A stretch of DNA of 18,975 bases from Clostridia bacterium. GTDB taxonomy: Bacteria > Bacillota > DSM-521 > Neomoorellales > Neomoorellaceae. Under the pieces are notes generated by a model. The model did no database searches, was not told the origin of the DNA, and worked only from the letters and a program-made list of their open reading frames with translations. The position numbers were made by a program, and so were the translations under genes. The stretch covers positions 1 to 18,975 of the forward strand of contig JAAYGJ010000277.1 of the NCBI GenBank assembly GCA_012727745.1, in the 5' to 3' direction. Positions 1-6,118 of the stretch are shown in pieces. Numbering within the stretch: the stretch's first letter is position 1; each line of letters begins with the position of its first letter.

Positions 1-87
1 AAGTTATACTATATGATAGATTGTTACCGCTTCATCCTTTATAATAAACTCCGGGGATAATTATTTTTCGGTGATGTTCGCCAGATA

Positions 88-116
88 TTCTCATTTTTGT
101 ACTATACCTGTATAAA
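88..116 (+). promoter_or_regulatory. possible sigma-A promoter for a short plus-strand RNA
   Basis: The -35-like TTCTCA (88-93) and -10-like TATAAA (111-116) are separated by 17 bases. This would start transcription near 122-124, ahead of the hairpins and T-tract that end near 228. The -35 matches consensus at only four of six positions, so the call is tentative. Confidence 0.3.
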
Positions 117-121
117 ATAAC

Positions 122-229
122 TAATTGCCGGATACATTATATCTGGAAGGTGGAAGATAAACCTGCCGCCCGCTTCGTCACCGTGCGGATAGCTTGACCA
201 GCGAAGAGTTCTTCCACCTTCTTTTTTGT
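122..229 (+). ncRNA. candidate structured small RNA with intrinsic terminator, convergent to dgt
   Basis: A first hairpin pairs CCGGATA (127-133) with TATCTGG (139-145), with one G-U pair. A perfect 11-bp stem then joins GAAGGTGGAAG (147-157) to CTTCCACCTTC (211-221), followed at once by TTTTTTGTTTT on the plus strand. The roughly 50 bases inside the long stem can fold further, for example CTTCG with CGAAG. The T-tract is on the plus side only, so the structure terminates plus-strand transcripts; it does not look like a terminator for dgt on the minus strand. It could be a stand-alone small RNA from the promoter-like sequence at 88-116, or just the end of a transcript that enters from outside the window. 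I recognise no known RNA family in it. Confidence 0.35.
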
Positions 230-232
230 TTT

Positions 233-1222
233 CTACAATGCAAAGCCAGTTGGAATAAAAATCCGCCGGAACTGAATTATGGCATAACGGTCAGTCATGC
301 CGGCAATATAATCGCAAACGCGGCGTTCCAGACTATCTTGCGGGTCGACCGCCGGCGGTAAGTGCTCCGGATGCTCCAGGTAATAATGATAAAGTTTTTG
401 CAACATGCATTTGGCCTTGCCTTCCTGAAGTTTGGCCGGAGAGTCAATATAAACCTTGGCAAAAAGAAATTGGCGCAAGCTATCAGTAGCCTGCTGCACT
501 TCCTGACTCATAGTTATATACCCCTGCTGCCAGCTGTTGCGGATTAAATCTGAAACCATAGTATTTATGCGCTGGCTATGGCTCTGGCCTAAAACCGCCA
601 GGCAGTCAGCAGGAAGTTGCTCCTGGGTGATAATTCCTGCCCGCAGGGCATCATCAATGTCATGGTTGATGTAGGCAATCCGGTCGGCGTAGCAGATAAT
701 ATTTCCTTCCAGGGTAACAGGTTTAACCGGCCCGGTATGACAGGCAATCCCATTGCGTACTTCCCAGGTAAGATTAAGCCCTCGACCATCTTCAAGTTTT
801 TCAACCACACGCAAGCTTTGCTGGTTATGTTTAAACCCGCCCGGCACTACCTCATTTAAAGCTTCTTCGCCGGAATGGCCAAAGGGTGTATGGCCAAGGT
901 CATGGCCCAGGGCAATTGCTTCAGTAAGATCTTCATTGAGACGCAGGGCCCGGGCAATTGTCCTGCTGATCTGCGCTACTTCAAGGGTATGAGTAAGCCG
1001 GGTACGGTAGTGATCGCCTTCAGGAGCAAGAAACACCTGGGTTTTATGCTTTAAGCGCCTGAATGCCTTGCTGTGAATAATACGGTCGCGGTCGCGCTGG
1101 TATTCGGTTCGGACCGGGCAAGGCTCCTCCGGCCGCTGACGGCCACGGCTACGGCTGCTTAAACTGGCTAAATGGCTTAAAGTTTCTTCTTCGCGGCGTT
1201 CGGCCTCCAACCGCAAGAGCAC
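233..1222 (-). CDS. dgt: deoxyguanosinetriphosphate triphosphohydrolase-like protein (HD domain)
   Basis: A 329-residue HD-superfamily phosphohydrolase of the dGTPase type, expected to split dNTPs into deoxynucleoside and triphosphate in the cytoplasm. The metal-binding HD residues are visible: H78 (in HTLEV), H107-D108 (in GHDLGHTPFGHSGEE) and D180 (in YADRIAYINHD). The N-terminal block with RTEYQRDRDRIIHSKAFRRLKHKTQVF is typical of the short bacterial form. The start is GTG at 1222, preceded by a G-rich segment; only 16 bases separate it from the stop of the flavoprotein gene, so the two are probably cotranscribed. In many Firmicutes dgt lies just before dnaG-rpoD, which would be off the left edge here. 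Cellular substrate preference of this short form cannot be read from sequence. Confidence 0.93.
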   Translation of the reverse strand: MLLRLEAERREEETLSHLASLSSRSRGRQRPEEPCPVRTEYQRDRDRIIHSKAFRRLKHKTQVFLAPEGDHYRTRLTHTLEVAQISRTIARALRLNEDLTEAIALGHDLGHTPFGHSGEEALNEVVPGGFKHNQQSLRVVEKLEDGRGLNLTWEVRNGIACHTGPVKPVTLEGNIICYADRIAYINHDIDDALRAGIITQEQLPADCLAVLGQSHSQRINTMVSDLIRNSWQQGYITMSQEVQQATDSLRQFLFAKVYIDSPAKLQEGKAKCMLQKLYHYYLEHPEHLPPAVDPQDSLERRVCDYIAGMTDRYAIIQFRRIFIPTGFAL

Positions 1223-1238
1223 AAACCCTGCCCCCTGC

Positions 1239-1835
1239 TTACTTCCTTAAAGTCATCGTGGCGGCCGCTACTTCAGCCAGGCGCTGTCCAATAAGGCGCA
1301 CTCTTTTTATAGCATACTCATCCTGGTCAGCAGGCGCGTGACTACAGGCCCCCTGGTGCCCGCAATCGGCATCTCTATATCCATCGCCAACAATCAACAT
1401 CCCCTGGACTAACATCATATCAAACAATGCCTTGATGGTCGTTTCCTGCCCGCCAAAGCGGCTGGCCCCTACGGCAACTGCCGCGCCGGGCACATTATAA
1501 AGGGCTTTCTCCTTTCGTAAAATACGGCTCTTATCCCAAAAAGCCTTAAGCTGGGCTGAAACAGTGCCAAAGTAAACCGGACTGCCCAGGATGAGGCCGT
1601 CAGCCTTGCGGAGCAGGTCATAAGCCTCGCCCAAAGGGTTATCACGAGAACAGTTCCCTTGACAGGGATTGCTGCATTGGATACAGTAAGGGGTTTTCTG
1701 GCCAGCTAAACTATCGCTAACATTTATAAGGGCTGTTTTCGCCCCTGCCGCCTCTGCTACTGCTAATCCTTCCCGAACTAAAAATGCAGTATTACCTTCT
1801 TTTTTAGGGCTACCGTTAATACCAACAATCAGCAT
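1239..1835 (-). CDS. NADPH-dependent FMN reductase / iron-sulfur flavoprotein family
   Basis: A 198-residue flavodoxin-fold protein. The FMN phosphate loop GSPKKEGNT is at residues 8-16, and SPVYFGTVSAQLKAFWDK is the usual flavin-contacting loop of the family. A cysteine cluster, C51-X2-C54-X3-C58-X3-C62, sits where iron-sulfur flavoproteins (Isf) of anaerobes carry their 4Fe-4S site, although the spacing is not the textbook CX2CX2CX4-7C. The protein is therefore probably a redox flavoprotein, with or without a cluster; electron donor and acceptor are unknown. The start is ATG with GGGGGAG seven bases upstream. It is followed by dgt after 16 bases. The 175 bases upstream hold a TATAAT-like element and a small hairpin. 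Confidence 0.85.
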   Translation of the reverse strand: MLIVGINGSPKKEGNTAFLVREGLAVAEAAGAKTALINVSDSLAGQKTPYCIQCSNPCQGNCSRDNPLGEAYDLLRKADGLILGSPVYFGTVSAQLKAFWDKSRILRKEKALYNVPGAAVAVGASRFGGQETTIKALFDMMLVQGMLIVGDGYRDADCGHQGACSHAPADQDEYAIKRVRLIGQRLAEVAAATMTLRK

Positions 1836-1924
1836 TATATCTCCCCCACTTTACCACTATTATTTACAGATTTTCGACAATCAGGGCTCCTTCTCCTGCC
1901 ATAATGCGTGAATTGATGGAAAAA

Positions 1925-1930
1925 ATTATA
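1925..1930 (-). promoter_or_regulatory. possible -10 element ahead of flavoprotein-dgt
   Basis: The minus strand reads TATAAT here inside an AT-rich run, about 90 bases before the flavoprotein ATG. The best -35 at 17 bases (TGCAAG) is poor. A 6-bp hairpin, AGCGCA/TGCGCT, lies just upstream near 1955-1972 and may be the weak end of the rnhA transcript. Only the -10 is convincing. Confidence 0.3.
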
Positions 1931-2010
1931 TATAGCAGAAATATATGCTTGCAGCGCAGCTTTTTGCGCTATACACAAAACAATAAACTCTTTAGGCGCT
2001 TCCTTTTTGC

Positions 2011-2460
2011 TTAATCCTGCTGTTTGCGTAAGCTGGCAATAGCTGCCCGGGCCAATTCATCGCAGCGGTTGTTGTAGGGGTTATCGCTATGACCTTTTAC
2101 TTTATACCATTCCACCTGGTGCCGCCCTACCAGCTGCAATAGCTCCTGCCAGAGATCCTGGTTTTCCACCGGCTGCTTTTTAGCTGTCAGCCAGCCGTTT
2201 TTTTGCCATTTTTCCAGCCACCCCTGCCGGAAAGCATTAACCAGGTAGGCGCTGTCGCTGTACAACTTTACCCGGCAGGGTTCTTTTAAAGCTTTAAGGG
2301 CGGCAATAGCTGCTGTTATCTCCATACGCTGGTTGGTAGTCTGGCCTTTACTGCCGGATATTTCTTTACACTTACCACCATAAATAAGCACTGCGCCCCA
2401 GCCGCCCGGACCTGGGTTGCCCGAACAGGCTCCGTCAGTATAAATTGTTACTTCTTTCAT
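2011..2460 (-). CDS. rnhA: ribonuclease HI
   Basis: A 149-residue RNase HI that degrades the RNA strand of RNA-DNA hybrids (R-loops, primers). All catalytic carboxylates are present: D9 (YTDGACSGNPGPGG), E47 (NQRMEITAA), D69 (YSDSAY) and D134 (NNRCDELAR). The loop histidine H124 lies in VKGHSDNPYNN. The length matches the typical one-domain bacterial enzyme, and the basic-protrusion segment WLEKWQKNGW is present. The start ATG at 2460 lies two bases after the stop of the UPF0145 gene and has only a weak ribosome binding site, so translation is probably coupled to that upstream gene. Confidence 0.97.
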   Translation of the reverse strand: MKEVTIYTDGACSGNPGPGGWGAVLIYGGKCKEISGSKGQTTNQRMEITAAIAALKALKEPCRVKLYSDSAYLVNAFRQGWLEKWQKNGWLTAKKQPVENQDLWQELLQLVGRHQVEWYKVKGHSDNPYNNRCDELARAAIASLRKQQD

Positions 2461-2462
2461 TG

Positions 2463-2777
2463 TTATCCCAGTTTTACGGCTGTGCCGGCAGCCGTGACCA
2501 TCAACATCCCGTCCCGGATTACTTCATAATCCAGGTCTACTCCTACCACTGCATCCCCACCCAGCCGGGCTGCCCTCTCGCACATTTCCCGGATGGCTAT
2601 CTCCCTGGCCTGGGACAATTTTTGCTCATAAGCCCCTGAACGGCCACCAACAATATCCGTAATGCTGGCAAAAATATCGCGGACTACGTTGGCTCCCATA
2701 ATAGCTTCTCCGGCAACTATCCCTAGATAACGATTAATGGTACGCCCCTCAACAACATTGGTGGTAGTAATCAACAT
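2463..2777 (-). CDS. UPF0145 / YbjQ family protein
   Basis: A 104-residue YbjQ-like protein (putative heavy-metal-binding domain family), with the family signatures [33 protein letters not shown] and [11 protein letters not shown]. Its biochemical role is not established; homologues are small cytoplasmic oligomers. I place the start at ATG 2777 because GGAGGG lies seven bases before it. An upstream in-frame TTG at 2792 would put that ribosome binding site inside the gene. A well-formed sigma-A promoter lies 30-60 bases upstream, and rnhA follows after two bases, so the two genes form a small operon. Confidence 0.9.
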   Translation of the reverse strand: MLITTTNVVEGRTINRYLGIVAGEAIMGANVVRDIFASITDIVGGRSGAYEQKLSQAREIAIREMCERAARLGGDAVVGVDLDYEVIRDGMLMVTAAGTAVKLG

Positions 2778-2808
2778 TTTACATCCCTCCAATTTTTAAC
2801 TGCATATT

Positions 2809-2837
2809 ATTATAAATTATGCGGATAGAAGTAACAA
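2809..2837 (-). promoter_or_regulatory. sigma-A promoter for the ybjQ-rnhA operon
   Basis: On the minus strand, -35 TTGTTA (2837-2832), a 17-base spacer and a perfect -10 TATAAT (2814-2809). Transcription would begin near 2802, giving a leader of about 25 bases that includes the GGAGGG ribosome binding site. Confidence 0.7.
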
Positions 2838-2882
2838 ATAACCGGCTAATTTATTTATACCCGCTTAAAAACGCCAGCAGGA

Positions 2883-2912
2883 TTGGCGATATAACAAGGT
2901 TAAATTTATGTA
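2883..2912 (+). promoter_or_regulatory. possible promoter for the DUF523 gene
   Basis: TTGGCG (2883-2888) and TATGTA (2907-2912) are separated by 18 bases, 30 bases before the GTG start. Each box misses two consensus bases. The position in a divergent intergenic region supports a promoter, but the exact boxes are uncertain. Confidence 0.3.
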
Positions 2913-2941
2913 TTAAAAGTAAAGCATAAGGGGGAATTTAA

Positions 2942-3415
2942 GTGGCCAAAATGCTTGTAAGTGCCTGCCTGGCAGGCGAAAAATGCAAATATAGCGGCGG
3001 AGATAACCGGATAGAGGCCATTGCTGAACTGGTATGCCAGGGCAAAGCAGTTACTGTCTGCCCTGAAACCCTCGGCGGCCTGCCGGTACCGCGACCACCG
3101 GCAGAAATCCAGGGAGGAAATGGCTACGATGTCCTAGCCGGCAAGGCCCAGGTCATAGATTGCCAGGGGCGCGATGTGACGGCAGCCTTTTGCCGGGGCG
3201 CAAGTGCCACCCTAGCTCTAGCACAGCGATTACAACCTGACCTCATTATCCTGAAGGAAAAAAGCCCTTCCTGCGGCAGCCAATGCATCTATGACGGCAG
3301 TTTCACTGCCGCTACTACTGCCGGTCCCGGAGTAACTGCTGCCCTGTTAAAACAGCACGGTTTTGAGGTGATAAGTGAAAAACAATTTGTAGCGTCTCAA
3401 GAAACTGACATCTAA
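2942..3415 (+). CDS. DUF523 family protein (TudS-like)
   Basis: A 157-residue DUF523 protein (YbbK-like). Conserved blocks are VSACLAGEKCKYSGG (residues 6-20), VCPETLGGLPVPRPPAEIQ (39-57) and LKEKSPSCGSQCIYDG (104-119). Characterised relatives (TudS) are iron-sulfur desulfidases acting on thiouracil or thiouridine, using three conserved cysteines; C9, C40 and C111 occupy the equivalent places here. The assignment as a desulfidase is therefore plausible but not proven, since DUF523 is broad. Start is GTG 2942, with GGGGG seven bases upstream. The gene is transcribed divergently from ybjQ and in the same direction as the protease gene 136 bases downstream. Confidence 0.9.
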   Translation: MAKMLVSACLAGEKCKYSGGDNRIEAIAELVCQGKAVTVCPETLGGLPVPRPPAEIQGGNGYDVLAGKAQVIDCQGRDVTAAFCRGASATLALAQRLQPDLIILKEKSPSCGSQCIYDGSFTAATTAGPGVTAALLKQHGFEVISEKQFVASQETDI

Positions 3416-3499
3416 TACAGGTTACAGGTGTTTTTTGTCCTCCCTCCGGCAATAATATCTATAAACTATTTTTTTATTGTCATACCCTCATTTGCATCT

Positions 3500-3537
3500 A
3501 ACGCTATCCGAGGAAATGATCTTCAGCTAGCGTTTTT
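3500..3537 (+). terminator. terminator/attenuator-like hairpin directly before the protease ribosome binding site
   Basis: AACGCTA (3500-3506) pairs perfectly with TAGCGTT (3528-3534). An inner stem GAGGA/TCTTC closes the loop, and a run of five T (3533-3537) follows. The AAAGGAG ribosome binding site of the protease gene begins at the next base. It could end the DUF523 transcript or act as an attenuator in a leader. Confidence 0.45.
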
Positions 3538-3551
3538 AAAGGAGCATGTTT

Positions 3552-4550
3552 ATGGCCAGAGCTGACCGCTTATCCCTTTTACAGGAGCTTGAAGCTGAAC
3601 GCCAGGCAGCAATCATTTGTTATTTTACCGGTGACCGGGAAAACTTGAGTACACGGATAGCCCCTGACGTTATCCGTGTTTTTTACCGTCACTTGCTAGC
3701 CATGGGGCCCCAGGCAAAAATTGACCTTTTGTTGTATTCCCGCGGCGGTGATATTTTTACTCCCTGGCGCCTGGTCAACCTGCTAAGGGAATTTACCTCT
3801 TATCTGAGCATCCTGGTACCCTACCGCGCTGCCAGCGCCGGTACCCTTCTCTGTCTGGGCGCCAATGAAATAGTGATGGGTTCCCTGGGTGAGCTAGGGC
3901 CGATTGACCCCAAGGTGGCCAACGCTTTTAATCCTGAAGACCCCGCTAACCCGGCGGCCCGCCTGCCAGTAAATGTTGAAGACGTTACAGCCTATCTGTC
4001 ATTGGCAAGGGAAATCGGTGGCCTGACAAGTGAAGCTAATCTGGCTGTTATCTTTAACAGCCTGGTAGAAAGGGTTCACCCGCTGGCCCTAGGCAATGTC
4101 TATCGTAATTACGTCCTTATCCGTTCCCTGGCGCGCAAGCTACTGGAGCTTCATATGCCTGCTGAAGCTCAGCCTGACATTGAAACTATAATAGAAAATT
4201 TAACTGAAAAGCTTTATGCCCATAACCATATGATCTCCCGCAAGGAAGCCGCCCGGGTTATAAAGCTGCCGGTCGTAGAAAGCAGCCCCAAAATCGAGCA
4301 ACTGATGTGGGAAATATACCTGGACTATGAACGTGATCTGCAGCTGCTAGAACCTTTTAACCCGGCAGCCCTGCTAAAACCCCAGGAATATTCGCTGGAA
4401 TTTGAGGCTACCGGCGGTATCGTGGAAAGTATTAAATGTCTCGATGCCTTTGTCTTTAACGGCAATATCACCAGGGAACACCAGCCCCGGGCAGGAATGT
4501 CGCCCTTGAGCGTTAACTTTACCCGCCAGGGCTGGCGCCAATTAATATAA
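3552..4550 (+). CDS. SDH-family Clp-fold serine protease
   Basis: A 332-residue protein of the SDH (serine dehydrogenase proteinase) family, a ClpP/crotonase-fold serine hydrolase group related to SppA. Visible family features are the oxyanion-type glycine loop YSRGGDIFTP (about residues 62-71), the nucleophile S95 in YRAASAGTLLCLGANEIVMG, and the following GELGPIDPK strand-turn. There is no signal peptide or membrane segment, so it is probably cytoplasmic, unlike SppA. A C-terminal domain of about 60 residues (after PFNPAALL) follows the helical tail. I start at ATG 3552, seven bases after AAAGGAG; the in-frame ATG at 3546 is only one base from that site. Natural substrates are unknown. The catalytic base cannot be identified with confidence. 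Confidence 0.85.
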   Translation: MARADRLSLLQELEAERQAAIICYFTGDRENLSTRIAPDVIRVFYRHLLAMGPQAKIDLLLYSRGGDIFTPWRLVNLLREFTSYLSILVPYRAASAGTLLCLGANEIVMGSLGELGPIDPKVANAFNPEDPANPAARLPVNVEDVTAYLSLAREIGGLTSEANLAVIFNSLVERVHPLALGNVYRNYVLIRSLARKLLELHMPAEAQPDIETIIENLTEKLYAHNHMISRKEAARVIKLPVVESSPKIEQLMWEIYLDYERDLQLLEPFNPAALLKPQEYSLEFEATGGIVESIKCLDAFVFNGNITREHQPRAGMSPLSVNFTRQGWRQLI

Positions 4551-4571
4551 TATAAAAGAGGTAGAATAAAG

Positions 4572-4754
4572 ATGTCAAGAATAATTACAACCACACCAGG
4601 GCGTAAAAATATCCGCTTTACAACTGCACGTAACCCCTATCGTCGTTCCCTTGGCGACTCCTCTGCTTATGCTGCAGCCTTCAATCTGTCCCCTACCGAC
4701 AAGGGCCTCGTTATAAGGGACGATGAAGAAAACAGCAGCTGGTCTTCTTGTTGA
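4572..4754 (+). CDS. small hypothetical protein, 60 residues
   Basis: An ORF 21 bases after the protease stop, with AGAGG about ten bases before its ATG. The product is basic at the start (TTTPGRKNIRFTTARNPYRR), Ser/Thr-rich, and ends in a short acidic stretch followed by SSWSSC. I recognise no family. Its last codons and stop lie inside the convergent hairpin at 4734-4763. Spacing and ribosome binding site favour a real gene cotranscribed with the protease. Against it: small size, no homologue known to me, and a competing open frame on the other strand. Confidence 0.4.
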   Translation: MSRIITTTPGRKNIRFTTARNPYRRSLGDSSAYAAAFNLSPTDKGLVIRDDEENSSWSSC

Positions 4755-4763
4755 CCAGCTGCT
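4734..4763 (-). terminator. intrinsic terminator of the hsp20 pair
   Basis: A perfect 11-bp stem, AGCAGCTGGTC (4734-4744) with GACCAGCTGCT (4753-4763), and an 8-base loop. On the minus strand it starts five bases after the hsp20 stop and is followed by GTTTTCTTC. The plus side has no T-tract, so it mainly serves the minus strand, though it may also weaken plus-strand transcripts. Confidence 0.65.
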
Positions 4764-4767
4764 ATGC

Positions 4768-5232
4768 TCATAACAAAAAGCTATTTCCTGAAGTATCAAC
4801 TTTAGGGGCAGTAGCGCTTTTGGCCTTTTTCTCTACCTTGGGCTTGACATTAACTTTGCTTGCCCGGCCGCGGGCTGCCCTGGGAAAACGTATTTCCAGC
4901 AACCCCTGGTCGAAGGTCGCCACCGCCTCTTTGCTATCTACCTCTGGCGGCAAAGTCAACAAACGGTAATACCTGCCCAGGGGCCGTTCCCGGTAAAGAT
5001 ATGTATACTGGCTACTATCCTGGTAATGGGGTAAGGCAGCTTCAATTTCCAGTAGCTGCTGCTGGATCTCTATGCGCACTTCTTGTGAACCTGCCCCCGG
5101 GATAGCAAATATGTAAATTATTTCGTTGTCGCTTTCCAGAATATCAACGGGAGGTGTAATTATTTCTTGCGGGGCAGTCATCCACCCCGGCATCATCCCC
5201 GCGAACAGCCAATTCGTCTGTGGCTGGAGCAT
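4768..5232 (-). CDS. small heat shock protein, Hsp20/alpha-crystallin family
   Basis: A 154-residue small heat shock protein, an ATP-independent holdase expected to form oligomers in the cytoplasm. The alpha-crystallin domain spans about residues 27-117: PPVDILESDNEIIYIFAIPG at its start, YLYRERPLGRYYRLLTLP in the middle, and the FDQGLLEIRFP strand with its G-L-L motif at the end. The N-terminal arm is short (about 27 residues, Met/Trp/Pro-rich). A VNV sequence (127-129) may be the C-terminal I-x-I-type anchor, followed by a Lys-rich tail. ATG start with GAGGTG seven bases upstream. It is the second gene of the hsp20 pair, 54 bases after the first. Confidence 0.92.
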   Translation of the reverse strand: MLQPQTNWLFAGMMPGWMTAPQEIITPPVDILESDNEIIYIFAIPGAGSQEVRIEIQQQLLEIEAALPHYQDSSQYTYLYRERPLGRYYRLLTLPPEVDSKEAVATFDQGLLEIRFPRAARGRASKVNVKPKVEKKAKSATAPKVDTSGNSFLL

Positions 5233-5286
5233 ATCGCTTCACCTCGCTATTAATTTATGTTTTGGATGGAAGCAGGTATTTTTTTC

Positions 5287-5970
5287 TTAGCCGGTCACGT
5301 TAACTTTAACCCTTCTACGGGCTGTAAGGTCAGACTTGGGCAATCGTACTTCCAGGATGCCATTGTTGTAAGTGGCATCCACATGCTCCGCCCTTACCGA
5401 GCTTGGTAAAGCGACAGTCCGGTGCAGACTGGTAGACATACCACCGCTTAGTGCCAGGGCTGAAATACTTAACGAATCATCAGTAACTGTTAATTGCAGA
5501 TTGTTGGGGTTAATATTGGGCAACTCAGCAGTAACTACAATATCGCTGTTTGTCTCCGCAAGCTCAACCCGTGGCTGGATCATACCGGTAGTAGGCGCTA
5601 TTGCGCTGGTCATACCTATACCACCCATACCAATAGCGCCCTGAAAACCAGATGTCATGGGCTGGGCCATACCCATCCCAAAGCTGCCATAGCTGCCAAT
5701 GCCGCCAAAATGGCTGCTGGCAATTGGCTGAACAAAACCGGTGCTTACCGGTTGCCAGAAGGAGATTGGCTGCCCTATCATGTCAGTATGCCAGCCCAGG
5801 CCCGGGTTATAGCCTATGCTTATTGCCGGATAACTGGCTCCGGCCCGCCACCCGGAGGTGGTGGGAATAAAGCCATAGTTAATAACCTGGCTGCTGGGAA
5901 AACCGGATAGACTGCTAAAACCGCTTTGATGCCCCATCGCATAAGCCGGGCTAATATTGTTGATATACAT
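5287..5970 (-). CDS. Hsp20-family protein with long Gly/Met/Ser-rich N-terminal region
   Basis: A 227-residue protein whose C-terminal part (about 131-215) is an alpha-crystallin domain: QPRVELAETNSDIVVTAELP, LHRTVALPSSV, and NNGILEVRLPKSD. It ends in VKVNV, which can act as the I-x-I-type oligomerisation anchor. The first 130 residues are unusual for the family, rich in Gly, Ser, Met, Ile, Pro and aromatics (for example GSYGSFGMGMAQPM and GAIGMGGIGM). They contain no Lys or Cys and only one Arg (R42) and one Asp (D63). Start is ATG with an ideal AGGAGGT site six bases upstream. The role could be a holdase or a structural, coat-like protein: some Bacillus spore coat proteins (CotM, CotP) are Hsp20 relatives. 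That link is inference from composition. Confidence 0.85.
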   Translation of the reverse strand: MYINNISPAYAMGHQSGFSSLSGFPSSQVINYGFIPTTSGWRAGASYPAISIGYNPGLGWHTDMIGQPISFWQPVSTGFVQPIASSHFGGIGSYGSFGMGMAQPMTSGFQGAIGMGGIGMTSAIAPTTGMIQPRVELAETNSDIVVTAELPNINPNNLQLTVTDDSLSISALALSGGMSTSLHRTVALPSSVRAEHVDATYNNGILEVRLPKSDLTARRRVKVNVTG

Positions 5971-6030
5971 TTAGTTACCTCCTGGTATACACCTGCTTCC
6001 ATCAGCAAATATTATTGCCCTCCGTTTATG

Positions 6031-6059
6031 CGAATATGTAAGCCCCACCGGCAATATCC
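6031..6059 (-). promoter_or_regulatory. sigma-E-like promoter candidate for the hsp20 pair
   Basis: On the minus strand GGATATT (6059-6053), a 14-base spacer and CATATTCG (6038-6031) resemble the mother-cell sporulation sigma-E pattern (G-ATATT, 14-15 bases, CATAcaaT). Only the CATA core of the -10 matches. The boxes lie inside a palindrome, so this may be chance. No good sigma-A promoter was seen between the upstream terminator and the gene. Confidence 0.25.
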
Positions 6060-6074
6060 GGTGGGGCTTACATA
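6035..6074. repeat. 17-bp perfect inverted repeat
   Basis: Arms 6035-6051 and 6058-6074 are exact reverse complements around a 6-base loop (CAATAT). The core is AAGCCCCACCGG/CCGGTGGGGCTT. No T-tract follows on either strand. It lies between the terminator of the flavoprotein gene and the hsp20 start, so it could be a second stage of termination, an operator, or a structured 5' leader of the hsp20 transcript. Confidence 0.75.
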
Positions 6075-6081
6075 CAAACAA

Positions 6082-6108
6082 GGCGGCATGACAGAACTTC
6101 ATGCCGCC
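6082..6108 (-). terminator. intrinsic terminator after the FAD-dependent reductase gene
   Basis: A 10-bp perfect stem, GGCGGCATGA (6082-6091) with TCATGCCGCC (6099-6108), and a 7-base loop. It begins ten bases after the reductase stop; on the minus strand TTGTTTGTATGT follows. Confidence 0.7.
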
Positions 6109-6118
6109 CGACAAGCAT

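Noticed and set aside
69..84. Fluoride riboswitch-like string GGTGATG..TTCGCC
   Set aside because: Only the first helix strand resembles the motif; the rest of the aptamer and any downstream plus-strand gene are missing.
1856..1894. 12-codon frame starting MAGEGALIVENL upstream of the flavoprotein
   Set aside because: No ribosome binding site and no known leader-peptide pattern.
4575..4799. Minus-strand 74-residue ORF overlapping the end of hsp20
   Set aside because: Reads through the hsp20 terminator hairpin, has no ribosome binding site, and overlaps hsp20; treated as a shadow frame.
5494..5910. 138-residue plus-strand ORF opposite the second hsp20
   Set aside because: Antisense to a clear Hsp20 gene with a perfect ribosome binding site; its length comes from the Gly/Pro-rich codons on the other strand.
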